A stretch of 6,236 bases of DNA from Methylomarinum sp. (GCA_013139755.1 WTAG01000707.1:1-6236), one strand, 5' to 3'; numbered from the stretch's first letter, positions 1 to 5,982 are shown. Translations and numbers: made by a program. Notes: generated by a model from the letters alone, not told the origin.

Positions 1-770
1 ATGAAATCGAAACTCAAGGACATATATTAGTTCTGGAAGATGAAAAGGATATTGCCAATCTCCTTTCCCTAATGATTGAACAACAAAACTTCAAAGTAAC
101 TACTTGCAGCAACACCATAGAAGCCAAAAAACTTCTTGAAACAACGCATTTTGATGCAATGACTGTTGACATTCGCTTACCCAATCAAGATGGACTTTCT
201 TTTATTCAGGAAATCCGATCCAAAGAAACACATACCTGCCTACCTATTATCATCATTTCTGCTGAAGCCAATATTAATAAAACAAACAATACCTCTGCCT
301 TAAGAATAATTGACTGGATTGACAAGCCTATTGATAATAAACGTTTAACCAAAGCGTTATACCAATGCTTAAAGAAATCACCCGACCATCCGGCAACAAT
401 TCTTCATATTGAAGACAACAAGGATCTGATTAAGATGATGTCAGGCCTACTAGAAAACAAGGCAACATTAATTCACGCTACCAGCTTACAGTCAGCCATA
501 GAAAAAATTAAATCTGACAATTTTGACCTAGTGATTTTAGATATAAGTCTCCCCGATGGAAATGGCCTAGATTTAATCCCTATCATTAACAAACAAAAAC
601 CTTTAACACCTATACTTATATTTTCAGCCCAATCTGTCGAGCCGTCTACACTAAAACAAGTTGATGCTGCGCTTATAAAATCAAACGTTAGCAATGATGA
701 ACTTATCGACAGAATTAAAGCTCTAACATCTCGCTTCAGCACAATAAGTACAGAAAATGACAACACTTAA
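1..770 (+). CDS. C-terminal part of a tandem-receiver protein, probably the tail of a hybrid sensor histidine kinase (5' partial)
   Basis: The frame is open from position 3 to the left edge, so the gene begins upstream; the ATG at 72 lies inside the first receiver and is not the start. The visible 255 residues hold two CheY-like receivers. REC-A (about 7-122) has the acidic pair E12/D13, phospho-acceptor D56 in VDIRLP, S86 and K108 in DWIDKPID. REC-B (about 132-243) has E137/D138, D180 in ILDISLPDGNG, S208 in FSAQ and K226 in ALIKSN, where the usual Pro after Lys is missing and the stretch between Ser and Lys is short. From family memory, this pair (a DWLxKPID-type receiver followed by an ILHxEDxxD...VKSxxS receiver) normally ends hybrid kinases, so a kinase core probably lies upstream; that is inference. 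There is no output domain after REC-B. The 3' end overlaps the next gene by 14 bp. Both receivers look phosphorylatable and could exchange phosphate with the Hpt domain encoded two genes downstream. Confidence 0.9.
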   Translation, partial: EIETQGHILVLEDEKDIANLLSLMIEQQNFKVTTCSNTIEAKKLLETTHFDAMTVDIRLPNQDGLSFIQEIRSKETHTCLPIIIISAEANINKTNNTSALRIIDWIDKPIDNKRLTKALYQCLKKSPDHPATILHIEDNKDLIKMMSGLLENKATLIHATSLQSAIEKIKSDNFDLVILDISLPDGNGLDLIPIINKQKPLTPILIFSAQSVEPSTLKQVDAALIKSNVSNDELIDRIKALTSRFSTISTENDNT

Positions 771-1146
771 TAAAATCTTATATGCAGAAGATGAAGCAGA
801 TATTCGTGAAATAGCGACTCTGGCTTTAGAAACTATTGGACTACTTAAAGTAGCAACATGCAACTCTGGATCCCAAGTTATTGATTTAGCTTTAAACTTT
901 AAACCTCAACTCATTTTATTAGATGTTATGATGCCTGACATGGATGGACCAAGCACATTAAATGCCTTAAAAAAACACGCTACGCTGAAACAAATTCCAG
1001 TCATATTCTTAACTGCAAAAATATTGCCCGATGAAATTCAACGCTTCAAATTACTAGGTGCTATTGATGTCATTAACAAACCCTTTGACCCAGTTACTTT
1101 AGCGGATCAAATCAAACATATCTGGGAGTGTTATCATGAACGATAA
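757..1146 (+). CDS. Single-domain CheY-like response regulator
   Basis: This 129-residue protein is one receiver domain with no output domain. The acidic pocket is E11/D12, the phospho-acceptor D56 in LLDVMMPDMDGP, the switch residue T86 in FLTAK and the conserved lysine K108 in NKPFDP. All catalytic positions are intact, so it should accept phosphate from a kinase receiver/Hpt relay. It is cytosolic. Its start overlaps the end of the preceding gene by 14 bp and its stop overlaps the next gene by 11 bp. This implies one transcript with translational coupling, and the upstream Shine-Dalgarno is poor, which fits coupling. The sequence type (xxPSTLxxL..., FLTAKxxxxE, NKPFDPxTLAxQ) matches stand-alone regulators usually found beside hybrid kinases and Hpt proteins; this is recalled family knowledge. 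It could be a phosphate sink or intermediate, or could act by protein contact; the sequence does not decide. Confidence 0.93.
   Translation: MTTLNKILYAEDEADIREIATLALETIGLLKVATCNSGSQVIDLALNFKPQLILLDVMMPDMDGPSTLNALKKHATLKQIPVIFLTAKILPDEIQRFKLLGAIDVINKPFDPVTLADQIKHIWECYHER
1124..1128 (+). promoter_or_regulatory. Shine-Dalgarno for the large hybrid kinase
   Basis: GGGAG lies 7 nt before the ATG at 1136, inside the end of the preceding regulator gene. It supports the 1136 start and the 11-bp gene overlap. Confidence 0.75.
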
Positions 1147-4100
1147 AATAGAGGAGGCCATAAACCGAATACAAGAATTAAAGCGCGCCTTTTCTCAGCA
1201 ACTCCCTGTTCGCATCGATGAATTAGTCAATAGCACATTAAACCTGGATGGTTTGCACTCGCCCTGCTCAGCAAACAATATAGATCTAATACAAATAATT
1301 CACGATTTAGCCCATAAACTATCAGGTTCGACTGGAACCTTCCAATTTACAGAAGTTTACAATACAACAAAAAAACTAGAGGTTTTCTGTCATTCGTTAC
1401 TAATAACGCCCGAGAATTTTCCAGAAAACTGGCCTACTCAAATTAATCAATTACTTGCCGACATTAAACATGCTTCAAGCGATACCAGTAAACCCTTACC
1501 TCAAAAAAGCAAATCCGCGACCGTAACAAGTAGCAATGATTTTATAACAGCCTCATCACACAAAATCATACTGGTTGATGATGATGAGTTACTTTCTTCT
1601 TTAATACAAGAACAAGCAAAACATTTTGGCTACGATATAAGTTGCATCAATAACCCAGACGAGCTATCTACTTTTCTAGAGCATAACTCACCTGAAGTTA
1701 TTCTAATGGATATTGTCTTCCCCAATTATTCCATCACTGGCATAGAGCTTATTAATCAATTAAAAGCCGACAACAAAATACATTGCCCTGTTATCTTCCT
1801 GTCTAATAGAGATGATTTTACCGCTAGGTTAGAGGGCGTACGTGCTGGTGGTAACGGCTATATCGTCAAACCCGTTAACATCCTGGAGCTGGTCGAAATT
1901 CTTGACAAACATACCCATAAAACCATCCATGACAGCTATCGCGCGTTAATCATTGACGACGACGACACAATCTCCACTTACTTTAAAGAATTACTTGAAG
2001 CTCATAACTTTAACTGTCAAATAGTGACTAACCCTTTGATAGCAACAGAAGTGCTTATTACATTCCAGCCAGATGTCATCCTGCTGGACATTAACATGCC
2101 TGGCTGTAATGGTTTTGAAATAGCCGAAGTTATTCGTCAAGACAACCGCTTTACCCACATACCCATTGTATTTTTAACGGTTACAGGAGACAACAACAGT
2201 AAAATACAAGCACTTAAATCTGGTGGCAACTGTTTAATTAAAAAAGACACCAACAAAGACCTTTTTATAAGCACGGTTATCAACCACAGCCTACGATCCA
2301 AAGAATTACATGCCGTTTTTAATCGCCTAAGGAAAGATGAGATTCGCTTTCAGGCTGTTAGCCACTCCTCCTCTGATGCTATCATCACACTCAATCAAGA
2401 AGGTCTTATTACTTTATGGAATGAAGGCGCTGAAAACATTTTTGGCTATCAATCAATTGAAGTTATTGGACAGTCGATTGAAATAATTATCCCACCAGCA
2501 CATCGAGAATCACATCGCACAGGTTTTCAAAAATTACTCGCCAATAGCGAACAACTCAGCAGACACTCAATTGAAAGCCAGGCCATTACAAAAGACCATC
2601 GACTTATTTCGATTGAATTGACCTATACTGAATGGTTATCAGGTAATGAACGCTTCTTCACCAGCATTATTCGCGACACCTCCCATCGTAAATCAATTGA
2701 AAATGAACTAGCCAACCAACAAGAAAACTTAAAGGCTATAGTCACTAATTCAGCAGAAGGCATTATCACCATTGATGGTCGAGGGATCATTGAAATGGCA
2801 AACCCTAAAGCACTGGAAATTTTTGCTTACAAGGCTGAAGAGCTAGAAGGACAAAACATATCAGCATTGATGCCTAAACAGCTCGCAAGCCAACATGACC
2901 GATATCTTAAATACTCAGACATACACGCGCCAAAAATAATCAATAAAGCACGCGAACTCCAGGGGATGCGCAAAGATGGCTCTATATTCCCAATGGAATT
3001 AAATGTCTCCCCCATGACAATTAATGGCATCAAAAAATATGTCGGTATTCTTCATGACATCACTGAGCGTAAAAATGCACTTGAAGCCATTACCGCGGCA
3101 AAAAAAGCAGCAGAAAATGCCAATAAAGCCAAGTCGCAATTTTTATCCAGTATGAGCCACGAACTGCGTACGCCGTTAAATGTTATTTTAGGCTTCACTC
3201 AATTAGTACTCGAAGACAAAGAAGCCCCTTTAAATGCAGACCAGACAGAATCTTTAGAGCACATCTATTCTTCAGGAGAGCACTTACTAGGTCTAATTAA
3301 CGAAATACTTGATTTATCAAAAATAGAAAGTGGCAATGTTAATATCAACTCCGAACCTATTAACTTAATTCAACTCATCAAACAAACATTAGAGTCAATA
3401 TCGCCTCAAGCCAAAAAAGCACACATAACAATTACGCATCAATTACCTATTGAAGAAAACATCATTGTTACAGCCGACCCTTTGCGAGTAAATCAAATAC
3501 TATGCAACCTATTAAGTAACAGTATTAAATACAATCAAGACCAAGGTAGCGTGTCCATTTGGCTTTCTCAACACGACGACAAAGTACGTTTTTTTGTAAA
3601 AAACACAGGACAAGGCATTCCTGATGACAAATTAAAAGATCTCTTTACACCGTTTAACAGATTGGGTGCTGATAAATCAGGGATTGAAGGCTCAGGTATA
3701 GGGCTCACCATCACAAAAATGCTGGTGGAAATGATGGGAGGAACGATTGGTGTTGAAAACACTTACGGTTCAGGCTGTTCTTTTTGGGTAGAATTTAAGC
3801 AAACACGCACTTTAGATACAAAAAAAACCATACTATCCTCAGCCAGCCATTCCAAACCACAAGAACAAAACTCAAATATAAACATACTATACATTGAAGA
3901 TAATATCTCTAACCGCTTATTAATGAAAAAAACCATTAACAGCTATACCAATTTTCAATTCAGTGAAGCGCCTACAGGGATTGAAGGCATAGAAATGGCA
4001 TTAAAAATCAAACCTCAGATAATCCTTTTAGATATCAATCTCCCAGACATAGATGGTTACGAAGTTTTAAAACAATTACAAAAACACCGTAGCATGGATG

Positions 4101-4240
4101 CCACAAAAATCATTGCAGTTTCAGCCAATGCCATGCCAGAAGATATAGGTAAAGGAGAGAAAACTCAGCTTTTTAGCTACATCACCAAACCTATAGAACA
4201 ACAACGTCTACTTAGCGTTATTAATAAAGCACTAGAGTAG
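1136..4240 (+). CDS. Soluble multi-domain hybrid histidine kinase, Hpt-REC-REC-PAS-PAS-HisKA-HATPase-REC
   Basis: A 1034-residue cytosolic kinase with no membrane segment. Domains in order: Hpt (about 8-112) with phospho-His H60 in AHKLSGSTGTF; REC1 (143-259) with D148-D150, D192, S223, K245; REC2 (268-385) with D274-D277, D318, T348, K369, where Lys370 replaces the usual Pro; PAS1 (about 401-520); PAS2 (about 529-648); a short helical linker; HisKA (about 664-732) with H675 in SHELRTP; HATPase (about 776-888) with N-box N795, G1 box NTGQGI (N823 where Asp is usual), F box PFNRLG and G2 box GSGIGL; REC3 (915-1034) with E921/D922, D966, S996, K1018. The expected chemistry is autophosphorylation at H675, transfer to D966, then to H60 and on to REC1, REC2 or separate receivers. 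The start is supported by GGGAG 7 nt upstream. It is the last gene of an overlapping signalling operon. The signal is not known; PAS2 has FixL-like haem-site residues. The N-terminal Hpt-REC-REC block looks like one found in front of other outputs, here joined to a full kinase. Confidence 0.93.
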   Translation: MNDKIEEAINRIQELKRAFSQQLPVRIDELVNSTLNLDGLHSPCSANNIDLIQIIHDLAHKLSGSTGTFQFTEVYNTTKKLEVFCHSLLITPENFPENWPTQINQLLADIKHASSDTSKPLPQKSKSATVTSSNDFITASSHKIILVDDDELLSSLIQEQAKHFGYDISCINNPDELSTFLEHNSPEVILMDIVFPNYSITGIELINQLKADNKIHCPVIFLSNRDDFTARLEGVRAGGNGYIVKPVNILELVEILDKHTHKTIHDSYRALIIDDDDTISTYFKELLEAHNFNCQIVTNPLIATEVLITFQPDVILLDINMPGCNGFEIAEVIRQDNRFTHIPIVFLTVTGDNNSKIQALKSGGNCLIKKDTNKDLFISTVINHSLRSKELHAVFNRLRKDEIRFQAVSHSSSDAIITLNQEGLITLWNEGAENIFGYQSIEVIGQSIEIIIPPAHRESHRTGFQKLLANSEQLSRHSIESQAITKDHRLISIELTYTEWLSGNERFFTSIIRDTSHRKSIENELANQQENLKAIVTNSAEGIITIDGRGIIEMANPKALEIFAYKAEELEGQNISALMPKQLASQHDRYLKYSDIHAPKIINKARELQGMRKDGSIFPMELNVSPMTINGIKKYVGILHDITERKNALEAITAAKKAAENANKAKSQFLSSMSHELRTPLNVILGFTQLVLEDKEAPLNADQTESLEHIYSSGEHLLGLINEILDLSKIESGNVNINSEPINLIQLIKQTLESISPQAKKAHITITHQLPIEENIIVTADPLRVNQILCNLLSNSIKYNQDQGSVSIWLSQHDDKVRFFVKNTGQGIPDDKLKDLFTPFNRLGADKSGIEGSGIGLTITKMLVEMMGGTIGVENTYGSGCSFWVEFKQTRTLDTKKTILSSASHSKPQEQNSNINILYIEDNISNRLLMKKTINSYTNFQFSEAPTGIEGIEMALKIKPQIILLDINLPDIDGYEVLKQLQKHRSMDATKIIAVSANAMPEDIGKGEKTQLFSYITKPIEQQRLLSVINKALE

Positions 4241-4277
4241 ATTTTAAAACACCCTTTCCGATCTCAAGCTCTCAATA
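4241..4277. other. Short convergent intergenic gap without a clear terminator
   Basis: The kinase operon and the minus-strand DUF2956 gene end face to face with 37 bp between the stops. A 5-bp GATCT/AGATC pairing spans 4260-4284, but no GC-rich hairpin with a T-run is visible in either direction, so where transcription stops is unclear. Confidence 0.5.
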
Positions 4278-4625
4278 TTAGATCAAACCATTTCCAAAAA
4301 AGAAAACCACAAAACCAACCCAGCTAATCACCAACAAAAACCAAGGTAAAAGCGACTGTTTGGAAACAGCATCATGCTGGATTATCTGTTCATCAGAGAG
4401 TCTGGGCTCAGTTAAGAGCTGAGAAGCTTTATGCAACTTTTTACTTAATTCTCTGGATTTTGCTTTCTGCTGTTTTTTATACAGATTAATTCCCTTTTCT
4501 ATCCCCTGCGCAATTAATTTAGTCTGCTCTTTCGTTTGTCCTGGTCGCTGCGTTGCTTTTGCCACTTTCAATGCCTCCTCTTGTGTTTGAGGAGATATTT
4601 TTTCATATTTATTATTTTTAGCCAT
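4278..4625 (-). CDS. DUF2956 family small membrane-anchored protein
   Basis: A 115-residue protein of unknown function. The N-terminal two thirds are highly charged and helical, with the family-like stretch QTQEEALKVAKATQRPGQ followed by TKEQTKLIAQGIEKGI (about residues 13-46) and then a lysine-rich KKQQKAKSREL segment that could form a coiled coil. I recognise the first block as DUF2956 from memory. Residues 91-111 (LLPWFLLVISWVGFVVFFF) form one C-terminal membrane helix, so the charged part probably faces the cytosol. The start is backed by AAGAG (complement of 4628-4632), 2-3 nt closer than ideal but plausible. It lies 5 bp behind the stop of the DUF3301 gene and its Shine-Dalgarno overlaps that stop, so the two are very likely co-transcribed and translationally linked. 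Confidence 0.85.
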   Translation of the reverse strand: MAKNNKYEKISPQTQEEALKVAKATQRPGQTKEQTKLIAQGIEKGINLYKKQQKAKSRELSKKLHKASQLLTEPRLSDEQIIQHDAVSKQSLLPWFLLVISWVGFVVFFFGNGLI

Positions 4626-4630
4626 TACTC

Positions 4631-4936
4631 TTAAATTTTATAAGGTTCCAACTGAATACTAAGCACTTGCGCACCCAACATAACAACTTTGCCATGATAC
4701 CGCTCATCACCTGTTGAACTAAATTCAAACTGATAAGATCGCCATGCCTTTACTTTGCCATGTTTATCCCTCTTAAGCCACTGCCCCGTCAAAGCAACAT
4801 ACTCATCCAACAACAACACATCCATTTTTTGGCAATGCGTTTTTACAACACTAAAAGCGATTTCTCTCGCCTTCATAGCACTAGACCAATAAACGCCCAG
4901 CAACAACAATAAAACAATAAAAACCAAATCGACCAT
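4631..4936 (-). CDS. DUF3301 family small membrane-anchored protein
   Basis: A 101-residue protein of unknown function. Residues 3-18 (DLVFIVLLLLLGVYW) form an N-terminal membrane helix or uncleaved signal anchor. The rest is a small soluble domain, probably beta-rich, with HCQKMDVLLLDEYVAL (34-49), a tryptophan/arginine segment WRSYQFEFSSTGDERY (65-80) and HGKVVMLGAQVLSIQLEPY (81-99). These blocks match my memory of DUF3301 proteins of Gammaproteobacteria. It is the first gene of a two-gene minus-strand operon with the DUF2956 gene. Upstream of its ATG, a run of seven G on the coding strand (4947-4953) within TAGGGGGGG sits 10 nt away and is the only ribosome-site candidate. No catalytic residue pattern is evident. 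Confidence 0.85.
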   Translation of the reverse strand: MVDLVFIVLLLLLGVYWSSAMKAREIAFSVVKTHCQKMDVLLLDEYVALTGQWLKRDKHGKVKAWRSYQFEFSSTGDERYHGKVVMLGAQVLSIQLEPYKI

Positions 4937-5061
4937 AAGTATTTAGCCCCCCCTATCTCAGCAATAAAATAACATAATAAGAAGAAAATTTAGATACTCC
5001 TCAGTCTTCAATGTATTATCGCCTTAAAACTTATAAATAAACCTAACCCATGGAACAGCTT
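4937..5061. promoter_or_regulatory. Divergent intergenic region between the DUF3301 and zinc-ribbon genes
   Basis: About 125 bp of AT-rich DNA separates two divergent genes and should hold both promoters. On the minus strand GATAAT (complement of 5015-5020) could be a -10 box with only a weak -35. On the plus strand TATTAT at 5014-5019 and TATAAA at 5033-5037 region are AT-rich candidates. None has a good -35 partner, so exact promoters are not called. A C7 tract at 4947-4953 lies in the DUF3301 leader. Confidence 0.35.
5052..5054 (+). promoter_or_regulatory. Shine-Dalgarno favouring the internal ATG at 5062
   Basis: GGA lies 7 nt before the ATG at 5062, whereas the ATG at 5050 has only CCTAACCC before it. 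This favours 5062 as the start of the zinc-ribbon gene. Confidence 0.5.
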
Positions 5062-5349
5062 ATGAATACATGCAGCCAATGTAGTCAACCACAAGAAGAC
5101 CTTAAATCTCGGTGCCAGCACTGTGGTAGCTTAAATCAAAAGATTGATGACATTCTTGCCAAAGAAGCCGCTGAAGCGGAAAAGAAATCATTTAAAGGAA
5201 AGTTAAAAACAATCCTAAATGCAGATAACAAAACTAAAGCCCTTTTTATACAGCTTCATACTGCCAAGCAATTATTAACCAAACAAGCTTGGTTCACACT
5301 TTTCGTAATCTTTATGTTTATTTTTACAATGACATACGCAGTCATATAG
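5062..5349 (+). CDS. Small zinc-ribbon protein with C-terminal membrane anchor
   Basis: A 95-residue protein (99 if the ATG at 5050 is used). Right at the N terminus it has two CxxC knuckles, TCSQCSQ and RCQHCGS, separated by 10 residues; this is the layout of a short zinc ribbon of the zinc-ribbon-domain type. A charged helical segment follows (DDILAKEAAEAEKKSFKGK), then an amphipathic part, and a hydrophobic stretch near the C terminus (WFTLFVIFMFIFTMTYAVI) that should insert in the membrane as a tail anchor. The zinc ribbon would thus sit in the cytosol. I do not recognise a named family beyond the zinc-ribbon fold. It stands alone, divergent from the DUF3301/DUF2956 pair and convergent with the TIGR02647 gene. 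The start choice rests on GGA spaced 7 nt from 5062. Confidence 0.75.
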   Translation: MNTCSQCSQPQEDLKSRCQHCGSLNQKIDDILAKEAAEAEKKSFKGKLKTILNADNKTKALFIQLHTAKQLLTKQAWFTLFVIFMFIFTMTYAVI

Positions 5350-5354
5350 ATAAC

Positions 5355-5449
5355 TGTATATTGGGCTGCTAATTCTAAGACGACACAGACATTTCCCGCA
5401 TCCAAGACTGTGGATTTATACCGGTCGATAATACAGCAACCCAATTACA
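5355..5449. repeat. Imperfect inverted repeat in a convergent intergenic region
   Basis: The left arm TGTATATTGGGCTGCT (5355-5370) and the right arm AGCAACCCAATTACA (5435-5449) are reverse complements, except for one extra T in the left arm and one C/T difference that still pairs as G-U in RNA on one strand. The arms enclose 64 bp with a small inner ATCCA-6 nt-TGGAT hairpin (5400-5415). The element lies between the stops of two convergent genes and has no T-run, so it is not a textbook terminator. It may be a two-way transcription barrier, a structured RNA 3' end or a short mobile-repeat unit. Confidence 0.6.
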
Positions 5450-5464
5450 TCTAAATCGTTTGTA

Positions 5465-5701
5465 CTAGTGAGATGTCAATATCGTCAACATAGCCTGCGC
5501 ATGTTCAGCAGCCTCAATACCTAAATCAGTTAAATAGCCTCCATCTTCTTGAGAAATCAAGCCTTTATCAAACAAACTCTTTGCTGCCGCAACAGCTTCT
5601 GGTTTTGCTGATCCATGGACTTTGATGCCTTCCTGCAACGACGTTAAATTATAATGCGCAAGAATTTTAATTTCTTCTACCAACTCAACTGTTAAAGTCA
5701 T
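5465..5701 (-). CDS. TIGR02647 family small protein
   Basis: A 78-residue cytosolic protein of unknown function. It contains the conserved blocks LAHYNLTSLQEGIKVHGSA (about 14-32) and LFDKGLISQEDGGYLTDLG followed by EAAEHAQAML (about 43-72), which I recall as the TIGR02647 family of Gammaproteobacteria. The second block reads like the wing part of a small winged-helix fold (KGLI...GGYLT..G.EA), so DNA binding is possible but not shown. A longer reading to a TTG at 5716 is open, but the ATG at 5701 is preferred: GAGGG (complement of 5710-5714) sits 8 nt before it, and the family usually starts just before this region. It converges on the zinc-ribbon gene and diverges from the small membrane ORF. 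Confidence 0.85.
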   Translation of the reverse strand: MTLTVELVEEIKILAHYNLTSLQEGIKVHGSAKPEAVAAAKSLFDKGLISQEDGGYLTDLGIEAAEHAQAMLTILTSH

Positions 5702-5814
5702 AGATAATACCCTCAAATGTAAAAATATAAGTATACCTGATTACAAGCAGAATAAATTTACATCATTTAATTCATCCTCTAAACTATAAACCCCAAGACC
5801 CACCGGACTCCCCT
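5702..5814. promoter_or_regulatory. Divergent intergenic region upstream of the TIGR02647 gene
   Basis: About 113 bp. It holds GAGGG (complement of 5710-5714), the ribosome site that fixes the TIGR02647 start. On the minus strand TATACT (complement of 5730-5735) is a good -10 match with a poor -35. On the plus strand TATAAA at 5785-5790 could be a -10 for the small membrane ORF, again without a clear -35. No operator palindrome beyond the 6-bp GTATAC is seen. Confidence 0.35.
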
Positions 5815-5982
5815 TTGAAAACACTACTATCCATTGTTATCGCCATTGCAGTTCTTATCCTCCTTGGTTCTGCAAAAGTATTATTACGCACCAACCCAAT
5901 GCTAGGTATTTATCTCATTGCAGGCTGCGGATTACTTTTTGCAATTTTCTGGTTTATCTATCCAAAAATCAAAAAACTTTAA
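5815..5982 (+). CDS. Small two-helix membrane protein, TTG start (hypothetical)
   Basis: An open frame of 55 codons starting TTG at 5815, with GGA (5805-5807) 7 nt upstream, and ending TAA at 5980. The product is strongly hydrophobic: helix 1 about residues 4-24 (LLSIVIAIAVLILLGSA), a short basic/polar turn with LLRTNPMLG, helix 2 about 31-49 (GIYLIAGCGLLFAIFWFIY), and a basic tail PKIKKL. Lysines at both ends and an arginine in the turn suit a two-pass inner-membrane miniprotein. There is no ATG in frame upstream, so the start is less certain. I do not recognise a family. Without this gene the stretch 5702-6123 would hold none. The clean membrane topology and the ribosome site make it likely real. 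Confidence 0.6.
   Translation: MKTLLSIVIAIAVLILLGSAKVLLRTNPMLGIYLIAGCGLLFAIFWFIYPKIKKL

Noticed and set aside
1..30. ATG at position 1 as a gene start
   Set aside because: That frame stops after nine codons; the real coding frame starts at position 3 and continues from upstream.
72..74. ATG at 72 as the start of the first gene
   Set aside because: It lies inside the first receiver, after the acidic E-D-E motif that belongs to the domain, so the protein begins further upstream.
473..766. Minus-strand open frame of 97 codons
   Set aside because: It is antisense to the second receiver and has no domain or ribosome site; it reflects codon bias of the real gene.
2827..3033. Minus-strand open frame inside the kinase
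   Set aside because: Antisense to a clear PAS domain with no recognisable protein features.
3568..3762. Minus-strand open frame inside the kinase HATPase
   Set aside because: Antisense shadow of the conserved ATP-binding boxes.
4241..4290. Rho-independent terminator after the kinase operon
   Set aside because: Only a 5-bp AT-rich pairing (GATCT/AGATC) without a following T-run.
5256..5444. Minus-strand open frame of 62 codons
   Set aside because: It runs through the inverted repeat and antisense to the membrane segment of the zinc-ribbon gene, with no supporting features.
5355..5465. Integron attC recombination site
   Set aside because: The inverted repeat resembles attC in size, but the RYYYAAC and GTTRRRY core sites are missing at its ends.
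5702..5716. TTG at 5716 as the start of the TIGR02647 gene
   Set aside because: GAGGG lies downstream of this TTG and is correctly spaced for the ATG at 5701.
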